64,000 nt of DNA from Nocardioides alkalitolerans (GCA_038184435.1 CP116227.1:558001-622000), one strand, 5' to 3'. Shown: positions 1 through 7,944, counted from the first letter of the stretch. Notes: generated from the sequence alone by a model not told the origin. Translations and numbers: made by a program.

Positions 1-521
1 CCGAACCGGCGGCGGCCGTTGTGGGTGAGGCCCTTGCTGACGCGTTGGTGCTGGACCTCCCGCCAGGTCTCGCCGATACGCTCCGCCTCGAAGGCGGCCA
101 TCTCGACGAGCATGCCGCGGGTGAACCGTCCGGTCGAGGTCGTGTCGTCGACTCCCTCAGTGGCGGAGATGACGCGCCCGCCCACTCGCTCGATGCGGTC
201 GACGGCGACGGCCCACCGTGCGCGGTTGCGGGCGACGCGGGAGAACTTCCACGCGATCACGACGTCGGCGTCGCCGCGCTCAATGGACGCGACTGCCTCC
301 TCGAGCCGGGGCCACCACGTGGATCGTGTCTGCGAGCCGGACTCGTCGATCGCCTCGACCCACTGGACGACAGTGGTGCCGGTCCGCGCGGCCATCTCGT
401 CGATCGCGGCACGTTGCAGGTCGGGGGAGAGAAGGGCGTCGCCGCGCCCGCCCTCCTTGGAGACGCGGATGAGGGCGATGGCGCGGTCTGTGCGCCGTTT
501 CGTGGTGGCTTGTGGTGGCAT
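1..521 (-). CDS. Large serine recombinase/integrase, N-terminal part (cut by window edge)
   Basis: Read on the minus strand from an ATG at 521, 173 codons are open to the window edge. The start reads IALIRVSKEG, with the likely catalytic serine at residue 21. It is followed by the resolvase-fold pattern (DLQRAAIDEMAAR, VVIAWKFSRVARN, EMAAFEAERIGE) and the beginning of a recombinase domain (NGRRRFG). These are the marks of large serine integrases that move phages, ICEs and IS607-like elements. The start is preceded by GGGGAG about 11 bases upstream. The C-terminal DNA-binding part lies outside the window, so family and element type cannot be settled. The neighbour at 690 is divergent and looks chromosomal, so this gene may mark one edge of an integrated element. 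Confidence 0.88.
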   Translation of the reverse strand, partial: MPPQATTKRRTDRAIALIRVSKEGGRGDALLSPDLQRAAIDEMAARTGTTVVQWVEAIDESGSQTRSTWWPRLEEAVASIERGDADVVIAWKFSRVARNRARWAVAVDRIERVGGRVISATEGVDDTTSTGRFTRGMLVEMAAFEAERIGETWREVQHQRVSKGLTHNGRRRF

Positions 522-614
522 CGGGTCGAGACTCCCCGCGGTCGTGTCAGTAGGGACCACGGACACTTACGACGGCAAGCGCCCCAACGCCTGAGCGCCT
601 GTCGCACTCAACGC

Positions 615-644
615 CACCCCCGTAGCCGCTCGGCTCCGGGGGTG
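615..644. repeat. 30-bp imperfect palindrome between recombinase and thioesterase genes
   Basis: CACCCCCG and CGGGGGTG flank a second stem AGCC/GGCT, giving a near-complete 30-bp palindrome. It lies about 95 bp upstream of the recombinase start and 45 bp upstream of the thioesterase start. No T-run follows. Both genes point away from it, so an ordinary terminator role is unlikely. It could be an operator or an attachment-site remnant; the sequence alone does not decide. Confidence 0.4.
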
Positions 645-689
645 CGTCGCATTTCGGGCCGTTTTCCGGGGGCAGGCCAAGATGGGCGC

Positions 690-1112
690 ATGGCTCCTTC
701 CGACGCAGCAGGGACCCCCACGGTCGAGGCACGTCTCCGGTTCGAGGTGACCGACGACGACACGGCGGAGGCGGTGGGCTCGGGCAGCCTCCCCGTCCTC
801 GGCACGCCCCGGCTCCTCGCATGGCTGGAGGCCGCGACGGTCGCCGCCCTCGAGCCCGGGATGGCGCACGGGGCGACCAGCGTGGGCACCCGGGTCGAGC
901 TGGAGCACCGCTCCGCCACGCCCGTCGGCGGCGTGGTGGAGGTCCACGCCGCCCAGTCGTACCTCGACGGGCGCCTCGTCCGCTTCAGCGTCGCGGCCCG
1001 CGAGGTCGTCGCGGGTGCCGACGACGACGCGGAGCAGCTCGGCAAGGTGCTTGCCACCGGTGAGATCACCCGGGTCGTCGTGGACGCCGAGAGGTTCATG
1101 GCACGTCTCTGA
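690..1112 (+). CDS. FlK-like hotdog acyl-CoA thioesterase
   Basis: 140 residues from ATG 690. The fold pattern matches the fluoroacetyl-CoA thioesterase (FlK)-like hotdog family: GTPRLLAWLEAATVAAL, TSVGTRVELEHRSATPVGG and the closing VVVDAERF. The three residues expected for FlK-type catalysis are present as Thr39, Glu47 and His73, each offset by three from the FlK numbering as I remember it. Most family members in actinobacteria are housekeeping thioesterases of unknown acyl-CoA specificity, so fluoroacetate resistance should not be assumed. A CAAGAT box ends six bases before the ATG, so the transcript may be leaderless, though this box is weaker than others in the window. Confidence 0.8.
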   Translation: MAPSDAAGTPTVEARLRFEVTDDDTAEAVGSGSLPVLGTPRLLAWLEAATVAALEPGMAHGATSVGTRVELEHRSATPVGGVVEVHAAQSYLDGRLVRFSVAAREVVAGADDDAEQLGKVLATGEITRVVVDAERFMARL

Positions 1113-1134
1113 GGCCTCCTCGGAGAATCTCGCC

Positions 1135-1188
1135 GGATCGTGCAACCGATCCAGCCCCCTCGCGCGTCTCATCCCGACAGCGGTCGGG
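1135..1188 (+). terminator. Two small hairpins after the thioesterase gene
   Basis: GGATCG/CGATCC (1135-1152, loop 6) and CCCGAC/GTCGGG (1173-1188, loop 4) follow the stop at 1112. They fit a weak high-GC terminator pair without a U-run. Confidence 0.35.
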
Positions 1189-1239
1189 AGGCGTCACGGG
1201 GGTGCGCCGCCGACCGCTCACGACGGAGGGGGTGGGGCG

Positions 1240-2088
1240 GTGCCGCAGGTACGTCGAGGACTGGTGGTGGCCGCGACGCTGGGCGCCGTCGGTGCGGGCA
1301 CGCTCGCGGCCGGGACGGTCGGGATGGTCGCCGCGAGCGCACCGGGGCACCGCCCGTCGGCGTCGGTCGGTGTCGCTGCCGACCCGGAGCCGGCGCTGGA
1401 CCGCCGGGTGCCGCAGGGGTACCGGCTCGTCGGCCACGGACGTCTCGGCCTCGCGGTGCCGGCGGAGTGGGCGACGGATGCGACGTACTGCGGGACCCCG
1501 ACGGAGGACACCGTCATCGACCCCCAGGGTGGGACCTGTCTCGCTCTGATCTGGCCACCGCCCGCGGACGTCACGAGCGTCGAGCTGGGCAGCGGCGGAG
1601 ACGCCGTGGGGGTGGGCATGAGCGGCCCGGTCCCCCAGCGCGGACCCACGAGGTGCAGCGTCGACCACACGACGGCGGTCCCACCCGTCGACCCGAGCAC
1701 CGGCGAGCGGATGCTCGTCCGCTGTTCGGCGACGGTCACCGACGGGGCCGAGTCTGCGCTCACCGTGAGCTCGACCATCGGCGACCCGGAGGCCGCGGCA
1801 GCCGCCGTGGACCGGCTCGCCGACGCCGTCTTCCTGCTCGCCGACGACGAGGTCGTGGTGCCGTCACGGTTCGAGGGTGACTGGATGAGGTTCGGCGACG
1901 ACGACATGACGCACTACCGCGATCGCCTCGAGGCCGCGGGCCTCGAGGTCGACGTCGTCGAGGTGCCGCGTCCGTCTCCCGACGCGCTGAACTTCGTCGC
2001 CGTCGAACCGGCGGTGAGCACGGTCCTGCCCCGCGGCGCGACCGTGCGCCTCGAGGTAGCCGAGCAGCGGCCCTCGCCGCCGGACTAG
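1240..2088 (+). CDS. Secreted or membrane-anchored protein with PASTA-like C-terminus, unknown function
   Basis: 282 residues from GTG 1240, chosen because GGAGGG lies just upstream and the frame then opens with a charged start and a hydrophobic segment (residues about 5-30, rich in Ala/Gly/Val), a signal peptide or anchor. The following 200 residues are Asp/Pro-rich with paired cysteines, typical of extracytoplasmic actinobacterial proteins. The last 45 residues (AAGLEVDVVEVP ... VLPRGATVRLEVAE) look like a single PASTA-type repeat, the domain that binds peptidoglycan fragments in PknB-like kinases. I recognise no enzymatic motif. The gene stands alone, convergent with the GNAT gene. Confidence 0.6.
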   Translation: MPQVRRGLVVAATLGAVGAGTLAAGTVGMVAASAPGHRPSASVGVAADPEPALDRRVPQGYRLVGHGRLGLAVPAEWATDATYCGTPTEDTVIDPQGGTCLALIWPPPADVTSVELGSGGDAVGVGMSGPVPQRGPTRCSVDHTTAVPPVDPSTGERMLVRCSATVTDGAESALTVSSTIGDPEAAAAAVDRLADAVFLLADDEVVVPSRFEGDWMRFGDDDMTHYRDRLEAAGLEVDVVEVPRPSPDALNFVAVEPAVSTVLPRGATVRLEVAEQRPSPPD

Positions 2089-2148
2089 ACAAGGGTCGCA
2101 AACGACAGGCGCGAGGTCGCCCGGCCCGGCCCCCGCCCGGAACCCCCC

Positions 2149-2640
2149 TCACAACCCCCGCGCGAACACCCACAGGTCGACGCCCGGGTACGGCGCCCAG
2201 TCGCGCTCGGGCGCCCGCTCGAAGCCGACGGAGCGGTACAGCGCGTGCCCGCCGGTCTGCTCCGGGAGCGACGACAGCGCCATCCCGGTGAACCCGGCGT
2301 CGCGCGAACGCTCCAGGCACGCCGCGACCAAGGCCCGGCCGACGCCCCGGCCCTGGGCGTCGGGGGCGACGGCCAGCATGCGGAACTCGCCCTCGTGCGC
2401 CCGGCCGACCTCGCGCCACGGCGAACCGGTGGGGCAGTACGTGACCGCGCCCAGCGGCGTACCCCCGTCGTCGACGGCGACCCACACCTCCGCCTCGACA
2501 TCGCGGGACGCCACGTCGAGGAGGCGGGCGACATAGGGGTCGTCGGGTCCGTCGAGGAAGGGCTCGTAGGCCGCGACGGTCAGTGCTCCGACGGCCTCCG
2601 CTTCCGCTGCGTCCTCCGGGCGGAGGCGTCGGACCAGCAC
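2149..2640 (-). CDS. GNAT-family N-acetyltransferase
   Basis: 163 residues. Acetyl-CoA-binding motif A is clear (FRMLAVAPDAQGRGVGRAL), preceded by VWVAVDDGGTPLGAVTY and followed by GFTGMALSSLPE and ALYRSVGF, the usual GNAT beta-strand order. Substrate cannot be predicted. The start lies only 4 bases beyond the stop of the ilvG-like gene on the same strand, so the two are probably co-transcribed and translationally coupled. Confidence 0.85.
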   Translation of the reverse strand: MLVRRLRPEDAAEAEAVGALTVAAYEPFLDGPDDPYVARLLDVASRDVEAEVWVAVDDGGTPLGAVTYCPTGSPWREVGRAHEGEFRMLAVAPDAQGRGVGRALVAACLERSRDAGFTGMALSSLPEQTGGHALYRSVGFERAPERDWAPYPGVDLWVFARGL

Positions 2641-2644
2641 GGGG

Positions 2645-4372
2645 TCAGATCCCGAACGTGGCGCGGGGGTACGCCGCCTCCACGTCCGTGATGATGTTGA
2701 CGAGGTAGGGCACGCCGGAGGCGAAGGCCCGGTCGAGCGCGGGGCCGATCTGCCGCGGGTCGGTGACGACCTCGCCGGCGCCGCCGAGGGCCTTCACGAC
2801 CTCGTGGTAGGCCGTGCGGGGCGCCAGGTCGGCCGCCACGTCGTAGCCGTAGAGCATCTGCATCGGGCCCTTCTCCAGGCCCCACGCCGAGTTGTTGCCC
2901 ATGACCATGACGACGGGCAGGTCGTGGCGCACGAGCGTGTCGACGTCCATCAGCGAGAAGCCGGCGGCGCCGTCACCCAGCAGGAGCACCACCTGGGCCG
3001 ACGGGCGGGCGATCCGCGCGGCGATGGCGGCGCCGAGGCCGGCGCCGAGGCAGCCGTACGGCCCGGGGTCGAGCCAGCCGCCCGGGCGCTTGGGCTCGAC
3101 GTACTTGCCGGCGAACGACACGAAGTCGCCACCGTCGCCGATCACGACGGCGTCGTCGGCGAGACGCGGCACGAGCTCGCCGTAGATGCGCGCCGGGTGC
3201 ACGGGGTCGGCCTCCGCCGCGAGGAGCTGCGCGTCGCGCTCCGCCGCCGCGCCCACCTTCGCCTGCAGGTCGGTGACCCACGCCGCGTGGTCGGGCTTGC
3301 GCGGCTGGGCCTGCAGCGCGGCGAGGATGCCGTCGAGGGCGAGGGTCAGGTCGCCGTACGCCGAGGCGGCGAGCTCCGCGTGCCCCGAGACCTGGGCAGC
3401 GGAGTCGGCGACGTGGGCCACGCGGGCGGGGGTGGCGCCGTCCTTGCCGCCGAACACGCCGTACCCGAGCCGGAAGTCCAGCGGCGTGCCCACGACGACG
3501 ACCAGGTCGGCACCCCCGAAGGCGGCGCTCCGGGCCTTGGTGACGAGCAGCGGGTGGCCGCCGGGGACGACGCCCCGGCCCATGCCGTTGGTGATGGCGG
3601 GCAGGCCGGCCTCCTCGACGAGGCGCAGGGCGGCCTCCTCGGCGCCGTCGGCCCACACGTCCGTGCCGAGCACGAGCACCGGCCGGCTCGCCTCCGCGAG
3701 CAGACGGCCGATCGTGCGCAGCGCGTCGGGGTCGGGCTGCTCGGGGGCCGGTGGCGCTCCCGTCGGCGCCGGGCCCGACGCCGAGTTGAAGAACTCGTCC
3801 ATCGGCACGTCGACGAAGACCGGCCCGCGGTGGGAGGCGCCGGCGGTCGCGAACGCCGCGTCCATGCCGCCGAGCACGTCGGAGGCGAGGTGCAGCGTGC
3901 GCGCGTCCTTCGCCACCGGGGCGACGATCGGCGGGTGGTCGAGCTCCTGCAGGCTGCCCGAGCCCCACCGGTTCGCCGGAGCGCGGCCGCCGACGACGAC
4001 CATGGGGGAGCCGGCGAAGGTCGCCTGGGCGATCGCGCTGACGCCGTTGGTCACGCCGGGACCGGCGGTGAGCACCGCCAGGCCGGGACGGCGGGTCAGC
4101 TTGCCGGTCGCCTCCGCGGCGAACGCGGCCGTCTGCTCGTGCCGCACGTCGACGAGCCGCATCGGCGGGTCCGCCTTGACGGCGCCGTCGTACATCGGGA
4201 ACACGTGGGCACCGGAGAGCGTGAACATGGTCTCGACCCCGTGCGCGCGAGCGGCGGCGACCGCGAGCGTGCCCGCGTGGCCCTCGATCTCGGCGGCGTC
4301 GGGGCTGGAGGAGCCGGCAGCGGTGGCGTCGGACGTGGGGTCGGTCGTCGTCATGTGACCCACGTTACTCAC
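2645..4372 (-). CDS. ilvG: Acetolactate synthase-like thiamine pyrophosphate enzyme (IlvG/Rv1820 type)
   Basis: 575 residues. The TPP-enzyme layout is complete: the N-terminal pyrimidine-binding domain with the catalytic Glu in VRHEQTAAFAAE, a central domain, and a C-terminal PP domain with GDGAAGFSLMDVDTLVRHDLP and VMVMGNNSAWG. The wording TLSGAHVFPMYDG and APANRWGSGSLQELDH resembles mycobacterial IlvG (Rv1820) more than the true catalytic subunit IlvB. No ilvN/ilvH regulatory subunit lies nearby, so branched-chain amino acid synthesis is not certain. The GTG at 4372 is preferred over the ATG at 4354 because GGAGGTGA sits about six bases before the GTG and nothing comparable precedes the ATG. 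Likely co-transcribed with the GNAT gene. Confidence 0.8.
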   Translation of the reverse strand: MSNVGHMTTTDPTSDATAAGSSSPDAAEIEGHAGTLAVAAARAHGVETMFTLSGAHVFPMYDGAVKADPPMRLVDVRHEQTAAFAAEATGKLTRRPGLAVLTAGPGVTNGVSAIAQATFAGSPMVVVGGRAPANRWGSGSLQELDHPPIVAPVAKDARTLHLASDVLGGMDAAFATAGASHRGPVFVDVPMDEFFNSASGPAPTGAPPAPEQPDPDALRTIGRLLAEASRPVLVLGTDVWADGAEEAALRLVEEAGLPAITNGMGRGVVPGGHPLLVTKARSAAFGGADLVVVVGTPLDFRLGYGVFGGKDGATPARVAHVADSAAQVSGHAELAASAYGDLTLALDGILAALQAQPRKPDHAAWVTDLQAKVGAAAERDAQLLAAEADPVHPARIYGELVPRLADDAVVIGDGGDFVSFAGKYVEPKRPGGWLDPGPYGCLGAGLGAAIAARIARPSAQVVLLLGDGAAGFSLMDVDTLVRHDLPVVMVMGNNSAWGLEKGPMQMLYGYDVAADLAPRTAYHEVVKALGGAGEVVTDPRQIGPALDRAFASGVPYLVNIITDVEAAYPRATFGI

Positions 4373-4425
4373 CGGTCACCTCCAGGGGGAGCCCCCGTCC
4401 CGCTCGAGCCCCCTCGGGGGTGAGG

Positions 4426-5277
4426 TCAGGCGCGGGTGCGCAGCCCGGGGTTGGTCTGCCGCAGCGCGTCGACGAGCACCAGCAGCAGGTCGGAACGCAC
4501 CTGGGGCGGGTCCGGCGCCAGCGCGAGCTGCAGGTGCAGTGCCCGGAGGAAGGCCTCGGGGTTGCCCGTCACCAGGTAGGGGTCCTGCCGCTCGCTGGGG
4601 TACGCCGTCGCGCGCGCCGCGATGCGCCGCACCCACGGCTCCACGACGGACAGCGGCAGCACGTTGCGGCGCAGCACCCGCATGGTCGCCTCGGCGATGC
4701 GGTCCGGCTCGCCCGAGACGAGGAGGCGCGCACCGTCGGCGAGCACGCGGTCGGCGAGCACGTCGAGGAGCACGGTCAGCTCGGGGGCGGCGAGGTGGGG
4801 CGACTCGGCGAGCGTGCCGATGGCGTCGGCGCCGTGCGCGACGGCGTGGGCCCAGCCCTTGTCCTCCACGAAGCCGCGATCGTCGCGCTCGCGGAGGTAC
4901 CACGACACGAGGCGGTCCCCCCAGTCGAGCACCTTCGTGCTGCGCACGAGGGCGCGCCGGTTGTCGCGCGCCACGCACTCGCCCAGCAGGAGCGCCGAGA
5001 AGCTGCGCCGGAAGACCGTGTCGGTGCCGACCTCGCCCAGCCCGACCGCGAGACCGGTCGCGATGCCGTCGCCGAGCCCCGCCAGCAGGTCGTCGTAGAC
5101 CCCGCGGTCGATCCAGGTCGCGAGCATGGGGTACGCCGTGTGGTCCCGCTCGGCGGGGTCGCTCGAGCCCAGCATCCGGGTGAGCTCCGCCGTCAGGTCA
5201 CCGAGCGGACGGTCGGTCGGGACCCCGAGGCCGGAGTCGATCACCTGCCTCCAGTACGCGCCGACCATGGGCCCCAT
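4426..5277 (-). CDS. DUF2785-like protein
   Basis: 283 residues (274 if the ATG at 5268 is used). Helical throughout, with the pattern of DUF2785 proteins: RDHTAYPMLATWI, FRRSFSALLLGECVARDN, the invariant-looking KGWAHAVAHGADAIGTLAESPH and PYLVTGNPEAFLRALHLQLA. The family has no established biochemical role, and no catalytic motif is apparent. A CAGGAT -10-like box lies seven bases before the 5268 ATG, which would make a leaderless start there. Divergent from pdtaS across 183 bp. Confidence 0.7.
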   Translation of the reverse strand: MGPMVGAYWRQVIDSGLGVPTDRPLGDLTAELTRMLGSSDPAERDHTAYPMLATWIDRGVYDDLLAGLGDGIATGLAVGLGEVGTDTVFRRSFSALLLGECVARDNRRALVRSTKVLDWGDRLVSWYLRERDDRGFVEDKGWAHAVAHGADAIGTLAESPHLAAPELTVLLDVLADRVLADGARLLVSGEPDRIAEATMRVLRRNVLPLSVVEPWVRRIAARATAYPSERQDPYLVTGNPEAFLRALHLQLALAPDPPQVRSDLLLVLVDALRQTNPGLRTRA

Positions 5278-5448
5278 CCTGCCAGTCGCGGGCCGTCCCT
5301 CGTTCGGGTGGTCCGGCCCCCGGCGAGGCCCCCGGTGAGGCCCGCCGAGACGCTCGGCAGGCGCTCAGGGGACGCTCAGCAGCTCCTCAGCACGGCCCCG
5401 GCGACGGCCCCCGGACAGCCCTCCGCGAAGTCCCAGGTCAGCCCGGCC

Positions 5449-5454
5449 TACGCT
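5449..5454 (+). promoter_or_regulatory. -10 box TACGCT for leaderless pdtaS
   Basis: TACGCT ends exactly six bases before GTG 5461, placing the expected transcription start at the start codon. No Shine-Dalgarno sequence precedes the codon. Confidence 0.6.
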
Positions 5455-5460
5455 GGTGCC

Positions 5461-6942
5461 GTGGCGTGGATGAGCGACCTGGTGCGGGACCACACCGACC
5501 TCGACGACGACGACCTCGTCTGGTTGCAGCTGCTCATGGCGGACTGGCAGATCGTCGCCGACCTGTCGTTCGCGGACCTCGTCATGTGGCTCCCCGACCG
5601 CGACGGACGCGGGTTCTGGGCCGTCGCGCAGATGCGGCCCACGACCGGACCGACCGCCCTCGTCGACGACGTGGTGGGCGACTTCGTCGAGGCCGGGCAG
5701 CGTCCGCTGCTCGACGGGGCGCTGCGGCACCGCAAGCTCCTCCGCGAGGGCGACCCCGAGTGGCGTGACGACGTGCCGGTGCGCGTCGAGAGCATCCCCG
5801 TGCAGCGGGGCGGCCGGGTCATCGGCGTCATCGCCCGCAGCACCAACCTCCTCGGCGTGCGCACGCCCTCCCGTCTCGAGCTGTCCTACCTCGAGACGGC
5901 CTCGGACCTCACCCGGATGATCGCGGGCGGGCAGTTCCCGGTCGCGGGGCAGCGGAGCGCCAACGCCGACTCGCCCCGGGTCGGCGACGGCTTCGTGCGC
6001 GTCGAGGCCGACGGCCGGGTGCGCTACGCCAGCCCCAACGCGCTCTCGGTCTTCCGCCGGCTCGGTCATCGTGGCGACCTCGTCGGCGTGAACCTCGCCG
6101 ACCTCACGCGCGCCCTCGTGCCCCCGCGGCGCCGACCCGACGAGGAGACCCTGTCGGCCGTGCTGGGCGGGCGCGCCCACCGCGACACGGAGGTCGCCAC
6201 CGATGCGGTCGCGATCATCCTCCGCACGATCCCGCTGCGTCCCTACGGCGACCACGTGGGTGCGCTGATCCTGCTCCGCGACGTGACCGACCTGCGCCGC
6301 CGCGACCGCGAGCTGGTCACGAAGGACGCGACCATCCGGGAGATCCACCACCGGGTCAAGAACAACCTGCAGACCGTCGCGGCGCTGCTCCGGCTGCAGG
6401 CCCGGCGCATCGACGAGCCCGCGGCGCGGGCGGCGCTCGGGGAGGCCGTGCGCCGGGTCGGGTCGATCGCGATCGTGCACGAGACGCTGAGCCAGGTCGT
6501 CGAGGAGAACGTCGACTTCGACCAGGTCGCGGAGCGTCTGCTGCGGATGGTCGTCGACGTCAGCGCGGCGGGGGAGCGGATCTCCGTGCGGGCCACCGGC
6601 GCGTTCGGCACCATCCCGTCGGAGGTGGCGACCCCGCTGGCGATGGTCGTCACCGAGCTCCTGCAGAACGCGGTCGAGCACGGCTTCGGGGCGTTGGACG
6701 ACCCGGAGGCATCAGGGGCGGTCACCGCCGACGCGCAGCGGGTGGACGGCCGGCTGCGGGTGGTCGTCGAGGACGACGGTCGCGGGCTGCCGCCCGGGTT
6801 CGACCTCGACGGCGGCAGCGGACTGGGGCTCACGATCGTGCGGACGCTCGTCGAGTCCGAGCTCGGGGGCCGTCTCGAGCACGGCCGCCGCGAGGACGGG
6901 CCGGGGTCGCGCTTCGTCGTCGACGTCCCGGTGGAGCAGTGA
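5461..6942 (+). CDS. pdtaS: Two-component sensor histidine kinase PdtaS
   Basis: 493 residues from GTG 5461; an in-frame ATG at 5470 is the alternative. The N-terminal GAF-like region contains WQIVADLSFADLVMW, very close to mycobacterial PdtaS. A PAS-like region (about 180-280) follows, then a HisKA_2 dimerisation box REIHHRVKNNLQTVAALL with phosphoacceptor His296/297, and a HATPase domain with N-box ELLQNAVEHGF and glycine box GSGLGLTIV. There is no transmembrane segment, so it is cytosolic. In mycobacteria PdtaS phosphorylates PdtaR, an ANTAR-domain RNA-binding antiterminator; no such gene is in this window. The position next to whiB1 is the same as in M. tuberculosis (Rv3220c/Rv3219). Confidence 0.9.
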   Translation: MAWMSDLVRDHTDLDDDDLVWLQLLMADWQIVADLSFADLVMWLPDRDGRGFWAVAQMRPTTGPTALVDDVVGDFVEAGQRPLLDGALRHRKLLREGDPEWRDDVPVRVESIPVQRGGRVIGVIARSTNLLGVRTPSRLELSYLETASDLTRMIAGGQFPVAGQRSANADSPRVGDGFVRVEADGRVRYASPNALSVFRRLGHRGDLVGVNLADLTRALVPPRRRPDEETLSAVLGGRAHRDTEVATDAVAIILRTIPLRPYGDHVGALILLRDVTDLRRRDRELVTKDATIREIHHRVKNNLQTVAALLRLQARRIDEPAARAALGEAVRRVGSIAIVHETLSQVVEENVDFDQVAERLLRMVVDVSAAGERISVRATGAFGTIPSEVATPLAMVVTELLQNAVEHGFGALDDPEASGAVTADAQRVDGRLRVVVEDDGRGLPPGFDLDGGSGLGLTIVRTLVESELGGRLEHGRREDGPGSRFVVDVPVEQ

Positions 6943-6972
6943 GCCCCCCGGTGTCGCCCCGGGAGGGGGCTC
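6941..6972. terminator. Bidirectional hairpin between pdtaS and whiB1
   Basis: GAGCCCCC...GGGGGCTC, with inner CCGG pairing, overlaps the pdtaS stop codon and precedes the end of whiB1 on the other strand. This is the usual high-GC terminator for convergent genes. Confidence 0.55.
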
Positions 6973-7001
6973 GACGCCGGAGGGCTCGGGAGTGCGGTGG
7001 G

Positions 7002-7253
7002 TCAGGCGGTGCGGACGCGCGCGCGGGCCGTGCGGCGCTTGAGGGCGCGACGCTCGTCCTCGCTGAGACCGCCCCAGACCCCGTGGTCCTGGCCGGCCTC
7101 GAGGGCCCACGCGAGGCACTGCTCACGCACGTCGCAGCGGCGGCAGACCTGCTTGGCCTCCTCGATCTGGAGGATGGCCGGGCCGGTGTTGCCGATCGGG
7201 AAGAAGAGCTCGGGGTCCTCGTCGAGGCAGGCCGAACGGTGACGCCAATCCAT
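7002..7253 (-). CDS. whiB1: WhiB1-type iron-sulfur transcription factor
   Basis: 83 residues. MDWRHRSACLDEDPELFFP at the start, four cysteines (Cys9, Cys37, Cys40, Cys46) in the C-x27-C-x2-C-x5-C arrangement that ligates a [4Fe-4S] cluster, the beta-turn GVWGG, and a basic tail RRALKRRTARARVRTA for DNA binding. Length and sequence match WhiB1, the essential nitric-oxide-responsive partner of the primary sigma factor in mycobacteria. ATG 7253 is preceded by AAAGGA. The upstream gap carries a strong palindrome and repeated GTGTGAC sites, suggesting control by a dedicated regulator. Confidence 0.93.
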   Translation of the reverse strand: MDWRHRSACLDEDPELFFPIGNTGPAILQIEEAKQVCRRCDVREQCLAWALEAGQDHGVWGGLSEDERRALKRRTARARVRTA

Positions 7254-7412
7254 GATCGGGCAGTCCTTTGCAATCGGGGGTGACGAGCGGGCTGGTGGCC
7301 CGCTCGCAGCTGGTGACGCAGCCGGGCAGCGCGCCGACCGGCGCCCGAACACGTATGACCTCAACACTGACAAGAAGTCGACTGCCGCACAACCCCTTTC
7401 GGGGGTCTGGTG

Positions 7413-7438
7413 TGTCACAGGTGTGACAACGGTGTGAC
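7413..7438. promoter_or_regulatory. Palindrome and direct repeats in the whiB1 upstream region
   Basis: TGTCACA-GG-TGTGACA at 7413-7428 is a perfect 16-bp palindrome. GGTGTGAC is repeated at 7420-7427 and 7431-7438, 11 bp apart, so both copies face the same side of the helix. The site lies about 160 bp upstream of whiB1 and 37 bp upstream of the divergent gene at 7475. A CRP-like or MtrA-like regulator is a candidate reader. Confidence 0.5.
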
Positions 7439-7462
7439 TTCTCCGTGTCCTTCTCCTGGCCG

Positions 7463-7468
7463 TAGCCT
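7463..7468 (+). promoter_or_regulatory. -10 box TAGCCT for leaderless gene at 7475
   Basis: TAGCCT ends six bases before GTG 7475, with no ribosome-binding site in between. Same geometry as the other leaderless starts in the window. Confidence 0.6.
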
Positions 7469-7474
7469 GGCGCG

Positions 7475-7918
7475 GTGACGTCCCCCGACACCGTCGACCC
7501 GACCGCCGCGCCCGCTCCCGGCCCCGTTCCCGTGGCGCTCCGCCTGGGGGTCGGGGTCATCGGCCTGCAGACGCTCGTGGTGGTCGGCTACGCCCTCACC
7601 GAGCTGGTGTACGGCGCGGTCGAGCGCTCCGGCACCGCGGTGGCGGTCGCGCTGTTCCTCGGGGCGTACGGCGTGGGCATCGGGTGGGCCGCCTGGCTGC
7701 TGCTCCGGTGCCGCTCGTCCGCGCGGTCCCCCCTCGTGCTGGCGCAGCTCCTCCACCTGGGGCTGGCGTGGAACATGCGGGACGAGCCGACGACGCTCGC
7801 CGGGGTCGCGCTCGCGGTCTCGGCGGTGCTGGCCCTGCTCGGGCTCTTCTGGCGCAGCAGCCACCGTTGGCTGCTCGACGGCGACCCGGAGGCCGCAGGC
7901 CCCACCCGGCGCGCCTGA
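7475..7918 (+). CDS. Integral membrane protein, unknown function
   Basis: 147 residues with four hydrophobic helices (about 20-45, 55-80, 85-105, 110-130) after a Pro/Ala-rich N-terminus. Conserved-looking features are WAAWLLLR, LAQLLHLGLAWNMRDEP and the cytosolic WRSSHRWLL near the end. A membrane protein of this kind sits near whiB1/pdtaS in other actinobacteria (compare Rv3217c, from memory), but no function is known. GTG 7475 is chosen because of the leaderless -10 box immediately before it. Divergent from whiB1. Confidence 0.7.
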   Translation: MTSPDTVDPTAAPAPGPVPVALRLGVGVIGLQTLVVVGYALTELVYGAVERSGTAVAVALFLGAYGVGIGWAAWLLLRCRSSARSPLVLAQLLHLGLAWNMRDEPTTLAGVALAVSAVLALLGLFWRSSHRWLLDGDPEAAGPTRRA

Positions 7919-7933
7919 CCTCCCCGGAGGTCA
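7916..7933. terminator. Short bidirectional hairpin
   Basis: TGACCTCC/GGAGGTCA with a 2-base centre, overlapping the stop codon of the gene ending at 7918 and lying just past the end of sigF on the other strand. Confidence 0.4.
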
Positions 7934-7944
7934 CCCGGAGAGGA

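Noticed and set aside
690..1112. Fluoroacetate-resistance thioesterase
   Set aside because: FlK-like catalytic residues are present, but the family is widespread in bacteria that never meet fluoroacetate, so only the general thioesterase call is kept.
4403..4420. CCCCC-TC-GGGGG as terminator of the DUF2785 gene
   Set aside because: The possible loop is only two to four bases and the stem is homopolymeric, so it is not distinguishable from GC-rich background.
4420..5460. Upstream extension of the pdtaS frame
   Set aside because: It is antisense to the DUF2785 gene; homologues start near GTG 5461/ATG 5470.
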